Assembly (NCBI GenBank): GCA_911728455.2 | Contig: OU452224.1 | Location: 2,666,001 to 2,730,000 of the forward strand | Source of the DNA: Marthasterias glacialis | Lineage: Eukaryota; Echinodermata; Asteroidea; Forcipulatida; Asteriidae | Direction of reading: 5' to 3' | Length of the DNA: 64,000 nucleotides | Part shown: in pieces, positions 32,201 through 44,900 of the stretch | Position numbering within the stretch: position 1 is the first letter of the stretch | How the letters are laid out: every line of letters starts with the position of its first letter | The notes under the pieces: model-generated | Database searches by the model: none | What the model saw: only the letters and a program-made list of their open reading frames with translations | Told to the model about the DNA's origin: nothing | Position numbers and translations under genes: made by a program

Positions 32201-35200
32201 TTGTTGCGAGTAAAACCTAAACATGGAATTTCCGTTGACTTAACCGATATAGTTTTATAAGTAGAAAATTGTCCATCATGCCGAATTCCTGACCCATAAA
32301 ATTCCAAATTTTGTCCACTCTGCCGGGTTTTGGTCACTATGCCGAATTTTGGCCAAGATGCCGGATGTTGGCCACGATGCCGAATGTTGGCTATATGCCA
32401 ATAACCAAGTTACTGTACAAAGATAGATGAGAGGCAACTTTGAAATGTAACTTTCACTTTCACCAAACGATGCAGTGTGCAGCCTGCATGATATTACAGA
32501 AACCACAAACCCATTACCCATGTAGCAAACTACGCACTTGACTGAAATGCCTTTATTTTAAGTCATTTAAAATCCTTGACACCAATTTCCAAAACTATTT
32601 AACAATAAACTGTTGAACACTCTAATAGCCCCAAATCTACCATTAATTGACGCTGCATTTCTTTTTTCTTTCTTTCAAAGGCATCTGAAAACCTTTTAAG
32701 GCATTAGTTTCTCCAAACAAACTCGAGGCGCAGATGGTTGGGCACATTTGAGTCCAACCCTATCCTTCGTCCCTCAATGTAATATAATAATCCATCGTGC
32801 TGTGGCCTCCATTGAAGACATCAACTCGAAATCCCTTCCACTGTCTGTGCACAATAAAGCGGTTTGAGAAACAAACTAGGAATGTAAAGAGAACTTCTAT
32901 AAATTATGGGGACCTTTGATAATACTTAGCCTAGCTTTTTAAATGCATGGCTTGGATGAATCTCGGACAAGGTTGTTATTTCACTCGGATGAATTGATTC
33001 ACATGGTGGACGTTTAATCTTTGTCTTCTCCTAGTTTCTTGTACAGTTTTCAACCTACTAGTTTCTTGATATTGATAACTGCTTATTACTTTTGCGAAAC
33101 GTTAAGTTTCCTCTTTGTTTGAGAAAATTAGTGGTATCGTTACTTCCCTCGTAGAATCACCTTCGCTGGGGTAGAATTGAGTGATAAATGACATTAAATC
33201 TTACACGAACTTACGATGTGCAAACACAGCTTTACATTGGATACTAAGAAAGGTTACAAAATCCCCATATCTATAAGCTTACAATGAAATTGGTCATTCC
33301 AATATAGCATGATGTTGTACCGTATACTGTCACATTTATATTAAAAAACATATGGTTTGGGATTAAATAAAGCCATCAGCGACGTCTGGCAAAAAGGGAA
33401 ACACTTTGGAGCTTTAGGGATTCATGATATGAGTGAACGAGGTCTTTCACCAGGTATGAAAGTGAAAACTCATTTCCAAGATGCATACAACTGAAACTAC
33501 TTATATTCCATTAGCTGATTAGAGTGGGGAAGTTCGTTATCCTTCAAATGTCAGACCATAAGGTTTGCAGTAAATAAAAGTGATGAGTCAATTGTTGGAG
33601 TGTCATTGGCAGATGACATCTGGATTTTGTTACACGTCAATACTTGTGACCATACTGAGGCTTGAGTGAAAATATCCTGGTGCCCTCTTAAGTCGGTTGG
33701 AATGATATACAAAAACATATATCGGAAATCAGACTTATGTATATCTGATGTACATTATCAGCTTTGTGACAAAACTCACAATAATGATAAGTTGTTACTG
33801 TAATTGTACAGATCAAATGGAATGGGAGTTGTTACAGCTTTTACTCTAAAATGGTTTTCTGTTCAAAAAATAAATACAAAGAAGAAAAGTTATTTTGTTA
33901 TAGTTGAAGTCCCTTCACCTCTCCTATTGTGACGTCATGACCTGTTCTCAATGTATACCAGTTTTCTGTTAAAAGCTACAAAAAAGGAAGAAAAAAAAAC
34001 AGTATTCCACCAGAAAACATATAGATGTTAAAAATAAAATGGTTAAAACTGATGTACTTGGTATTTTTCAAGCACCTAACGTAAGTCAGAAAGTGATCAA
34101 GGGAGCAGGAAGTAAGGTGTTATAAATCGGCTCTTTGGTGTTTGTCTCCCATAGAGGTAACCAGGTGTTTTCCCCTGTTCAATCAATCATATGCCTCTAT
34201 TCGAGACCGCTCATGGGATCGACCCCGAAGGACGGTCATGAAGTATCAAGTGTTTGTTGTTTCATGTGTGCATCCGAGGTGCACAAATCCTCTATATTCG
34301 CAGGATTTTTTCACTGCAAAGTGTTCAGTTCAGTTGGCCTAAATAAAACAAATCTCCCCCGTCAGCGAGACAAGGTATGAATCTAACACATTGAAGGCAC
34401 TAGGCAAATCCTGTGAGTGTTGGACGTGAAGCACTAGATTTTGTTTTTGACATCTGCTGATGTGAGTTAAAATGTCAAAGATGCATTTTTTTCAAAGACG
34501 GCACGCACATCATCATCTTCAATCAAATGGCATTTGTGTTTTGGCATCATTTTATGAAAATCAGAAACATGGGAAGTATAAAAGACATGTTAAAGTTGGA
34601 TGGCCCGATTTTCGCCAGATTTTTTTCTTTTTTTTGTTTTTGTATTATTATTTTCTTTTGTATTTTTTTTTCTGTGAACGAAAAACATACAAAAACATTC
34701 GCATATGTCACAGACAATGCACAAAATACATGTATCAGGCGAACTTGTTTGTACACGGCTAATGGACGTGAGATAATGTAGGGACCCGACCAAATTCTTT
34801 TATTTTTATTTTTTAATTAACTACCACTTATCATTGGAAGATTTCTTCATTGCGCAATATCTTAAATGAAAGCTTATAACTTTTTCGATCATATAAAAAT
34901 AGTTATTTAAAATTTAAATTTAAAATTTCTTGTTCAAATCGGCCAAAACCTAGCATATTGAAAGGCTACTCTTTTTTACTTTTCCTTTTTGCAATTTTCT
35001 TTGTCTGTTTTTACGAATAACCGAATTGTTTATAATGTGAGTTGGGGTCTTTCGTTTTATATCATGATGCATGCAACCTCTGTGTGCAATGTGTGCGATC
35101 TACACATTTGAATATTTGTACAAACCCTTGAAATTCGTTTTTAAATTATAATGATGTCCTAGTTATAATTTCTTACCGAATAAGAAACAGATAAATTACA

Positions 35201-37437
35201 CAATCACTGCTCATTATCAAAAGTTTTAATGAAAAATCTGTATGTGAAGCACAAAAGAGTTAAATATTACCACAAGTTCCCATTAACAGTCTTCATTTAA
35301 AACACAATATGGAATAATCAGATATAACAAACTCGAAAAAACCGAGGGGAAAAACGCCTGGAAATTTGAACGGAGCCTAAAAAATTATTTTATTTTTTAA
35401 AGTCAAAGACAGCACTGTTGAAGTACGAGAGTGTGCACAAAATATTGTTTAGAGTTAATTGCTCATTTAAAACAACAGTTTAATATTATATGAACAATTT
35501 AAACCATCCTTTGGCATGCAACTTATTTTGAATGAATTTAAACGATAACCGTAACTTCCAGTATAACATGGCAATAATTATTGTAAAGATTTTAACAAAG
35601 GTGATTATTATTATATATATTATAGAATATTATAGGAAAATACATAACAGTTAAATAGAACACGCGTAGAACATAATACTGATTTCATCCAATATACAGA
35701 AGAACATAGAGGTATTAATTCAATTTCAAATGATGAGCACATATTAATTGATTAATATAAATGTAATTAGAAGGAAATTATAATAAATTGGAAAATCAAT
35801 TCAAACGAGCCATGGTGGTTATCTTTATGGAGTCAGGACAGTGGCCTTCTCCATCCATTTACCGTTCATTGCGTAACCAAACCGATAATGTAGGGGATAG
35901 TCTGGCCCTTTTCTGTATTATAAGCAACAGTATTGATTACTGTTATTGCATACTGGTGGTGCGACCAACATGATCACGGTATGGTAATGACTTACTGGCT
36001 TAATTCACTTTGAAAGATCCCATTTGTTTCATGTACAAACTATTGTGTGTCGAGTGAAATTAGCTTCAAATTTCCCAGTAAACATATTAATGAGTCAACT
36101 CAAATATAGCATGTAATCTAACGGATAAAATCAATCTGTGAATATTTTGAATACCCCATGGTATATGATTTTAATGCAAACAAATCACAATACAGAAACT
36201 AAGTGTAATGTACAGTTGTAACAGACAAATGTGGACTCCGTGATAAATAAACAATGCCATAGCTTCATTGTGTTTAATCATCGTAGAAATCCAAGTTTTA
36301 CAGACTCACTCTCTGTTTTCTGAGACAGTAATACCATGTAACCAAGTTTTTCTTGATGCAGTTGTGCATGTCTACTACATCGAGGTCGTCTCCTCTTTCA
36401 TGCTTTCATGTTTACTTAACAATTATTATGTGTCTACGACGCTTTGAAGTCAAAGATTTGAATTCAGAAACCGCGTACCTTGAGTGTTTTTAAAGCCCCG
36501 TATTGGCGAATTCCATTAAAATAAATCTTATACAAATATATGATAACTTAAGGTAAGGTAGAGCAATGGCATTTAAAACCACACTTTACAGTTGCTAACG
36601 TTTTTAATTCAGAAGATTTTTCATATTGTATTCCAAGAAATGTTTGGACGAAAAATAAATGTCAAATGGTTATTTATTAATTTTTCTCCCTTCAAAAGTG
36701 GATTGATGAAAGCACTTTGGACGGAATATTTAAATTGGGATAATTTAAAGAATAAATTTGTCCAAATTATCAGGCTGCCGATGTCGCATCTTTCCTTAAA
36801 GTATAGGAACCTGTAGTAAAATTAGATGTTAAATCTGTTTATTTCTTTAGTTTCTACAGACCTATCCCTGAATACCGCAAATAACTCTAATATAATGTAC
36901 GTAATGACGAGAGCGTCTTGACATTGACAAATAGCAAAGGCATATAGTACAAAACATTCGTTGCTCAAGCAAGGCATTAATTGACTTGTGCTTTAATTAA
37001 TATAAAACTAAAAGCCCGTCCAAAAACAGTCGAAGAAATTTTACTTTGTGCAAATTGCTGTAAGAGACAAATCATCTGCACGAAATCGTATAACGGCGAT
37101 CGTTATAACAGCATTTTGCTCTTGGCTTTTATTATGAATATTTGCTTATAAAGTATGTATAAAAAGTGGAGTCGATGTTGCCCCCTTTCATATCATGCTC
37201 CTTTTTTCCGGATACTGTAGCTGCAATTAATTGGTGACCACTGTTTGGGGGATCTGTTCATGGGGGTTCATACGCCCACAGGTCCCATGCTGCTACAGCC
37301 AGAGGGCCAGTGAAGGTGCCCAATATAAATGGGTTCTAATGTTTCTGATGCAACTTGGTTCACCATATACTATCGCCTTGAGTATCCTGCAAAAGAAACC
37401 AGACATAATGTACAAATTATCATAATTTTAGGCTACT
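29207..37437. other. Long non-coding interval between the two Popeye genes
   Basis: No gene is supported. GC-richer patches at about 29760-30060 and 31220-31340 could be untranslated exons or regulatory DNA of POPDC-A. A B-box-like GGTTCGATTCCC occurs at 30261 without a convincing A box. A 19-bp minisatellite lies at 32318-32399. The last exon of POPDC-B could lie here if its frame is spliced at 39002, but I could not identify it. Confidence 0.5.
32318..32399. repeat. 19-bp minisatellite, about 4.5 copies
   Basis: Units of the type ATGCCGAATTTTGGCCAAG repeat at about 19-bp spacing, with G/A and T/G variants and an 18-bp last unit. They are visible as successive TGCCG...TTGG phrases. Confidence 0.75.
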
Positions 37438-37566
37438 GTCAAGCCGTGTCCGAATTGTCGGCTATACGGCTACGGCTAAGATTAGGGCAGCCTATACTTC
37501 AACGCACGTTGACGTGGTGATCCAGCCGTAGTCGTAGACGTTGCCGCCAATTTGGACACTGCCTTA
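37438..37566. mobile_element. ~130-bp MITE-like element with GTGTCCAAATTGGCGGC termini
   Basis: The left end CAAGCCGTGTCCGAATTGTC plus GGCT...CTACGGCT matches the reverse complement of the right end AAGGCAGTGTCCAAATTGGC plus GGC...CTACGGCT over about 36 bp, with several mismatches. The two arms account for much of the element. No target duplication was resolved. Confidence 0.6.
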
Positions 37567-37789
37567 TAGTTGAATCTGCAACAACATTACATATCCCGTC
37601 TATTTTGAAAATTGTAAATCAAGATATCAGTCGTGCAGTTAATGAATGCGATATAAGCGTAACACTAGAATTTTTAGATTCATGCGTCTGGAATTTTGAA
37701 TCTTATTTACACAACCCTTAAAACAGTTCATTCGATTCTTGTGCTACGCATTGCTGTTCGAGTACTGTATAAGAGGAAAAATACTTGAA

Positions 37790-38017
37790 AATATGTCGAA
37801 ATATGTTTAGATTTCAGCAACTTGTGACAGGTGTTGTGAAATGGTAATTGAACATTTAATATTTTTATTCGTAGTCCTCTAGAAACGTGAAATACAAAGT
37901 AGAATATGTCGAAATATGTTTAGATTTCAGCAACTTGTGACAGGTGTTGTGAAATGGTAATTGAACATTTAATATTTTTATTCGTAGTCCTCTAGAAACG
38001 TGAAATACAAAGTAGAA
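37790..38017. repeat. Perfect 113-bp tandem duplication
   Basis: The block starting ATATGTCGAAATATGTTTAG at 37791 is repeated without a difference starting at 37904, through ...GAAATACAAAGTAGAAT. The two copies are directly adjacent. Identity over the full 113-bp unit points to a very recent duplication, or to an assembly artefact. Confidence 0.9.
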
Positions 38018-38930
38018 TACCTGCTTCCACAGGTTTTAAAATCATTTAAAAGAAATTAAATTTGATTGCTCTGCGTTATTTGTCCATGCGTTGTTCACTT
38101 TTACAGATAGCAACATAATGTGCAAGGTGGTTATACAAAAAGGCATTCAAAATTGTGAGTAAATCACTGCCTTGACCAGATACAAATGACGGTTAATGAA
38201 TGCAACTACACAACGTGTAACTAAATTTGCCCAGTGCTTGCTTTTAATAGAATTATTTTGTTATAGTTTGACGCAAACAGGCAAAAACGAACAAGGAAAG
38301 CCATGAATTATGTTGATGAATAGCACTGATTTAAAGGAATTTTGTTCGAGAAAATTCACGAGACTCCGTCATGCAAAAAGAATATAAGTTAAAGTATGAT
38401 GATGGTCGTCATGATGTAGGATAAGAAGTCGTGTGCCAGACGTGTCTTGGAACACGATTGGAACACTTAGGCCTATATTGATGTCATTGATTTTGTTATT
38501 TTGCCTGATGCCTGGGAAATCCTGAAATTCTTGGAAATTAGGCTAGACCCGATTGTCAATGTTATTTGGTGTATTATACCCAATGCAATTTAAAATAACA
38601 TTCTTTTGTCTTATGTGTTGACTCTTATTTATTACCTGTCATATTTAGTTATAAACCAAATCAAACCAAACCAAATTTAGTGAATATAACATGAACAAAT
38701 TGGTGCGTTTAAAGGTGAAACAATGTGCATGTGCTTTAGTAGTCGACAGTCGTATAAAAACAGCGGATGGAGTCTATCGTTTTGTATTGCTATTAACCAA
38801 AAAGTAGGCCCCTTCACTTCCTTGAATTGTTTCATGGAGTCAGTGGTGTGGATGGCTGGTAATTATTCAAGTGTGCTTGTAGTGCTAAAAAAATCATATA
38901 AATAAGTTACTTTTTCGTTAGCTGTATTGT

Positions 38931-41900
38931 TTAGCATGCGATAAGCCAAATTTGTATTCTTATGTATATATTTTTTATACTTTTTCCAAACCATTTCTTA
39001 CCATTGTCATTCTCATAAACTGAGTCGCTGGTGTCCGTCCTTTGGCGGGGCCTAGCATACTCCTGGTTGTAAGGCACCTGAAGCGTACTTTCCTGATTTT
39101 CACTAATCCCAAGGACTGGTATCCCAATTCCACACGCGCCCATCCCACCGGCTGCCAAGTGACCTCTGAGGTCATGGTTGGGCGAGGCTTCCTTAGCAAC
39201 GCTCGGTAGCCGGATGTCGGCCCGCGAGCCTCGATCGTTCAGATTCCTCTCCGTCAGGAGGTAGAGTTTTTTGGTAATATCGGTGCCGATGATGTTGCTG
39301 AAGACTTGTTTCAGGTAGGGTTGGGTTTCCAGAAACTGTTTCAGGTTATCACGTTGCCAGCACATGTAACGGCAGTAGGTAGTGGCAGTCAGTGTCACCT
39401 AAAGGTAGAAATTCAAAAGAAACTTGTTCAAGACTCGAGTTTCTGCAAGGAACAGCAGACTTATGCTCCAGTTGGTCTATCAATTTTTCTGAAGATTTGC
39501 GAAATGCCGATTGATTTACACCATATTCAATTAGGCCTATTTCTTTCTTTTTTGAAGTTTTAGAACAAATACAAATAAAAAGAATGGAATTTCCCTTTGT
39601 CAGTGACTTTGTTTACGTTTGTTCACTTCCATCTCTTACTTTTTTTCTCTTAACCAGAACAAAATATTTGAATAATTTTCTGACTTCGAAAAACAATCTA
39701 AACGAGCACAAGCAAGCTTCAGAACTAAATCCACTGCGAACATCGAATCCTGATAAAATAGATTCCAAATTGGCTAAAAATATTACATAAACTCAAAAGA
39801 GATGGTTTTTATCCAGCAAGCCTTTTCCGCACAGACAATTCTCTTGTTTACTTTTTATTTTGATAGCACAACTTGATGCAGCCGTTATTGACGTAGCGCA
39901 ACCGATGGCGAGGTTACCATGCTGACCGCAGGCACTAATATCAACATCTGTTATTATGATCATCAGATATTAATTAGCGATGAGAACAACCTTCACTTTT
40001 GCAGTAAATGATTAACAACGTGTGGCTAGGGCATTGAAATCTGTAGAATTTTTGTGTGGGTGAGAGAAGATTTATCAGTCTGGACACGTATATCTAAATT
40101 CTACATTGTTTATTTGAGAAAACATCATATTACCCTCTCTGAACATATGCTTGTCGCCTTAAATAAATCATAAAATATGGAAGATCACCTGTGTTGGTTT
40201 ACAGTTCAAGCTTAACTTTCCATGTGTAAATTCGTTACTTTGAGATTATTACTTTGATTAACTTATTGTGAACGCCTTTTTTGTTTTAGGCTTACAAATT
40301 GCCATGTTCAAAACATGTGGGGACACTGAAGTGTTGTACCATGTTACTTATAGTTTTCTTCTAAGAATAACCAATACAAAAGCCGTATGATAGGACACAT
40401 GTTGTTTAGTGAAGTGTTTTCTCGTTACCCCCATTCCTTACTGTGTTTCATCAATTGCCATTAATTTGCTGTTCGTGTCTTCATTATCCACTGTTTCCTG
40501 TTTTTAACCAGTGGCAAGGTAAAGGAACCCTGCAATGGTCAACCTACATGACAGTTATATTTGGTTCAATTAATCTGCCTCTGTTTATGCCAGTTTTCAG
40601 AAGTTTCAATTGCAAATCCCAAGCAATAGTTGGGGGGGGGGACTAACAAATTGGAAACCGAATCTAAGGTTGATTAAACCCGGGTAGTGCGTGGTTCATC
40701 CATCACTACAGCTCAAACGCAAAATGTCTCGAGGACTTTCTACATCTCGGACTGACTCGCATATCGCGTTAAAACAAACACGAATTGGGAAAGAAATCAC
40801 AGGGAAAACATCCCGTATCTCGTTTCCCCTCACGCCACTCGCAAGGAGGATTGTTGTTTCTGTGGCTCACAAGGATCCTTTAAAACTTCCTCCATGAGGC
40901 AAGCATCTTAAAGAGATGGTACAAACATTGATCTTGGTGGACAATATTCCACTTACTAATGCCCACAAACGATACTTAGCCATCCAGTAATCATACGGGA
41001 CTTTGTGGAAAGAACTTTATTTCCAATCCTTAAGTTTTAAAGAAAAATATCTTCCTGTAAACTGGTTGATCTCAAGAGATTTCATAGTATTGGTTTCTGA
41101 CCACCCTTGTAATCTTCAAGAAATATATCATTGAACTATACTCGCTTATAAATGGTGCTCCAAAACGCAATGGATATTATCCAAAGAAACGTGCTCTACA
41201 TGTGATGATTTGAATTACTGTTTTAATTCCTTTCAGTATTTTCTCAAAGGCAGTGATAATTAGTTTTACGTTAACACATACCTATCGCTAGCTTAATGAC
41301 GGTGTGTGTGTCTAACTTGAAATCTTTCAAAGTAGGTTGAATTATCAATACCCACACTTAAGTCAAAATTCTACGGTAGAATGATTTATGTTGATGAACT
41401 GAAAGTTTTACAGGTCATCAGTAAGTTTCATAATTATCCCTATTGATGTGATGTAACTCTCACTCTCTTAGCCACGGAAAGCGCCGAGTACCAATGTTTT
41501 TGTGTATGGGGAGCATTCCCCACATTGTTGGAAACCTTGAATACGCGGGACTTATCGTTGTCGCATTCACTGCAAAAATGGGGTGTTAAATTGATTCTCA
41601 CGGTATCTATATGTGACAACACCGATATGGTGTTAGTTATCCCCATTGCTTTATCGTTGGTAAAATTAACACCATGTTGGTGTTGTCATATATAGATACC
41701 AAGAGAATCAAACTAACACCCCAGTTTTTGCAGTGTTCCCTGTCCGTAATTGCAAAATGTGAATACTGGTCTATGTTTATACAAACTGGAACCAGATTGT
41801 TTCCATTTCCCTCGCTTTGGTTATTTATTTGTTTGATGAGAGACGAAATAAGATGGTCATACCACGAGAAAAGTCTACACTAAACGATTTACACCAGCGG

Positions 41901-44900
41901 GAAGACCCATATCAAAAGTCAAAACAACCCGAAGCATTTAGAAATTGGAAAACATCCAATGAATAAGTTATATTTTGATGTATTTGCAGAGAGCTGCCAT
42001 GTCTACATCCAGTCTAGACACAGAATACATCAAACGAGCCACATATTTTCCAGGGCACATTTTCTGGCCTATTTAATGAATAAGAAGTCAAACTACTGCC
42101 CTCTGGTTCTTTTAGACAGTCCAGAAATTCTTACAACCCCAAGTGATCGCGGTATGTCATTATTTTAGTCAATGTATTCCTAAGATATTGAGTAATCTGT
42201 ATGTCGGTTATTGATGTTTGTTCCTTGAACTCATCATACAGTCAGTAAATCTTGGGAATGTCAAGCGTGTTTGGTATTCCAGATTGGAAAGAACTATAAA
42301 ATGGCAACCTCGCTCCCATTCAGTATAATTCCACTCTTCATCCCTGAACAATTCACTCAAATAAGATAATTGTCGTAAACCTCGATTTGTGGTGGAGAAT
42401 GTTTACACTCGTACGTGTGTCTGTTCCAAAGCCAAGATTGACTGGGAAATAGTCTGGCCTTCTTGTGTGATATATAGCCACGCTTTTAAATAGGGAGTCA
42501 AACAAAGATGGCTGCCGAAAAAAATAATGACGTTGAGCTCAAGGCTGGTATGTATAATAGGAGTTGGTCTGAACTCACTTCAAATCACTATTCAAAAGTT
42601 TTCTGGGGGAAATGGCGCCATCAGACGACAGTGTAACTAGAAACATTACCTAAAAGATACAAGTTACCTAAAAAACTAACAGGATAACTATCACAAAGTG
42701 CTTTACATTTTGGCTGATTATATCATATTTCTTCTAAGAGAAATTGTTATGTAGCAAGCATGAATTGTAGCAAGCATGCTTTTCAGGCATGCAGTGTTGT
42801 TTTTGTAAACTCAATGGGGCTGCTTACAATGGATATGGGGTTTCCTTTTTTGGTATCATGATTACGATGTGCATAGCTGCATTAAGGAAGCAGCTGGTCA
42901 TACGGCGACCAATGCACCAAACATTACACTCTTGTTGATAGATCTACCCTCTCTTAATTGCGGTAATGATGCTCGTAACGGCTGGGCTCCAGAGCCAGGT
43001 TTTTTGAGTGATTTCATTCGTGGCTGCCTTCTTTGCAAATGTACATTATGAAAAACACTTACCATGAATAATGATAAACATTGGCTTTATGGGGCCGCCA
43101 TCTTGGATTTTCAAAATGGACTGCTTTTGTGAAACTACTTTTATAATATTCCTTTTTTAAAAGATGATTCGTTATCTTCGTTTTGTACTCAACTTCGTAA
43201 AAGCATAAAGTTAACAAGACGGAAATTCGTAGTATTAGTGATACAAAGTGTTCTATACAGATTATCAGTCAAAAATCCTTTCTCGCTCGTTAGAGAATAG
43301 GAAAATCTTAACTTGGTTTTCATTTGTATAACTCATCTCAGATATTTTCACTGTCCTTTTTGAAGAAAGTCGGACTTTTAGCTTTGATAATGTCTTTCTA
43401 GCTGTTTACTGCCAGATCGATGAGTCAATTGATTTGATGGAACAGAAAAAGGAATAGTTTAATTGTAATTTGATGTCCTCGAATTATTATAATTCAGTAA
43501 TTTACTTTGCTTCAAAGTGAAGTCATGAAATCAATTGTACAAAATGAATCCGAGTTCATTGATGGCTATACATCATTTAATGATTCGATCCTTCGAGAAT
43601 TAATTGACGAATGTCATATTTTGTTCTTGACATTAATATAGATGTAGAATGATTTAACAAGAGAAATTCAGAGGCATGTACCAGATGATAGCGAGCACCG
43701 TATGGTCAACTATGTTCATTTCGATTGACACAAATCTGTGATTTTTATAAATTATTTAAAAGGCTACTGATGCATCAGGATTGTTTGAAATGGCCTTCCA
43801 GAAGTCTACAAAAGAAGCAAATCAACCCCAAAATGTAGGCAAACCTCACAGTTTTTTTTGCGGTGAGTGTAATTTGTATGTATTTTTATTCGCTCAAACG
43901 GTGGGGTTTTATCAACATGACCATAAACCTGCTGTACCTCATTTGAAGGAGTATCAACTTTACTCCAAGTTTAATTTTTAGTCATTGGAAATCTATAATC
44001 AATCATCTTACTAGATTGATTATTCCTGTGTTCACAGGGTCAAGTGTTAAAAGGGTTGCAACAAATTATTATCAGACAAATAAATTGTTCATGTAGATAC
44101 GAAAATACGTGCCTGTCTGGATTATGACCTTTAAACAGAGCGTTCGAATGGTGTTTGAGTGATCTTGGTTGCAGTTTATTTTGGTTAGACTTGCACTGGT
44201 CTCACCTGGAAAGTGTCGCTCGTCTCATTCTGGCTGAATGATTCCCACTCTGGCGAGTCTAAGAACTGTTTTTCTTGGATGTTGTGTAGAAAATCCCCAT
44301 CGGAAAATACTTTAACCCTGTAAACAAAGAAACAAAGAGAAAAAGGCGAAAGTAACATGAATGACTGTGTTAAGAAAGAGAGAAAATGTTTTATTTGTCA
44401 CAGAACAATGTGCAAGGCATACCAGCGACTTCCTATCCAGCGTGTGTCAGTTGTCTGAAGTATTTGAAACAATAACACATACGCGTTTTGGGTTTAACAA
44501 GGAAACAGTTTGTTATTTCATAGTTTCTTAAGTTCTTAAGGCAACAAAGTAAAAGAAATTGAAGGAAATTCAGTCTACTCTGTAAACATTGACCAAATGC
44601 ATGTAAGACCAAGTATTTCTGAACGGGGGAAACCTGTACTGCTAATTCGGGGCTGGTGGGGGGGGGGGGGGGGGCTTCCCGGATGGAACATCAGCTGATA
44701 GGTCTTCAATAATAGTTTAATCAACAAACTAAATTTCAGAAACGCATCTTGTATTAAAGTAACATATTTCGTTATAAGTGCAGAAGTCCACTCGACCTTT
44801 ATGCCTACTTTAAAGAGAAACATCTGCACTTTAACTACACAATGTTAACCCCAATTTTCCCGTGGCTATAATTTTTGACCTTATAAGGACTTGTCGTTAT

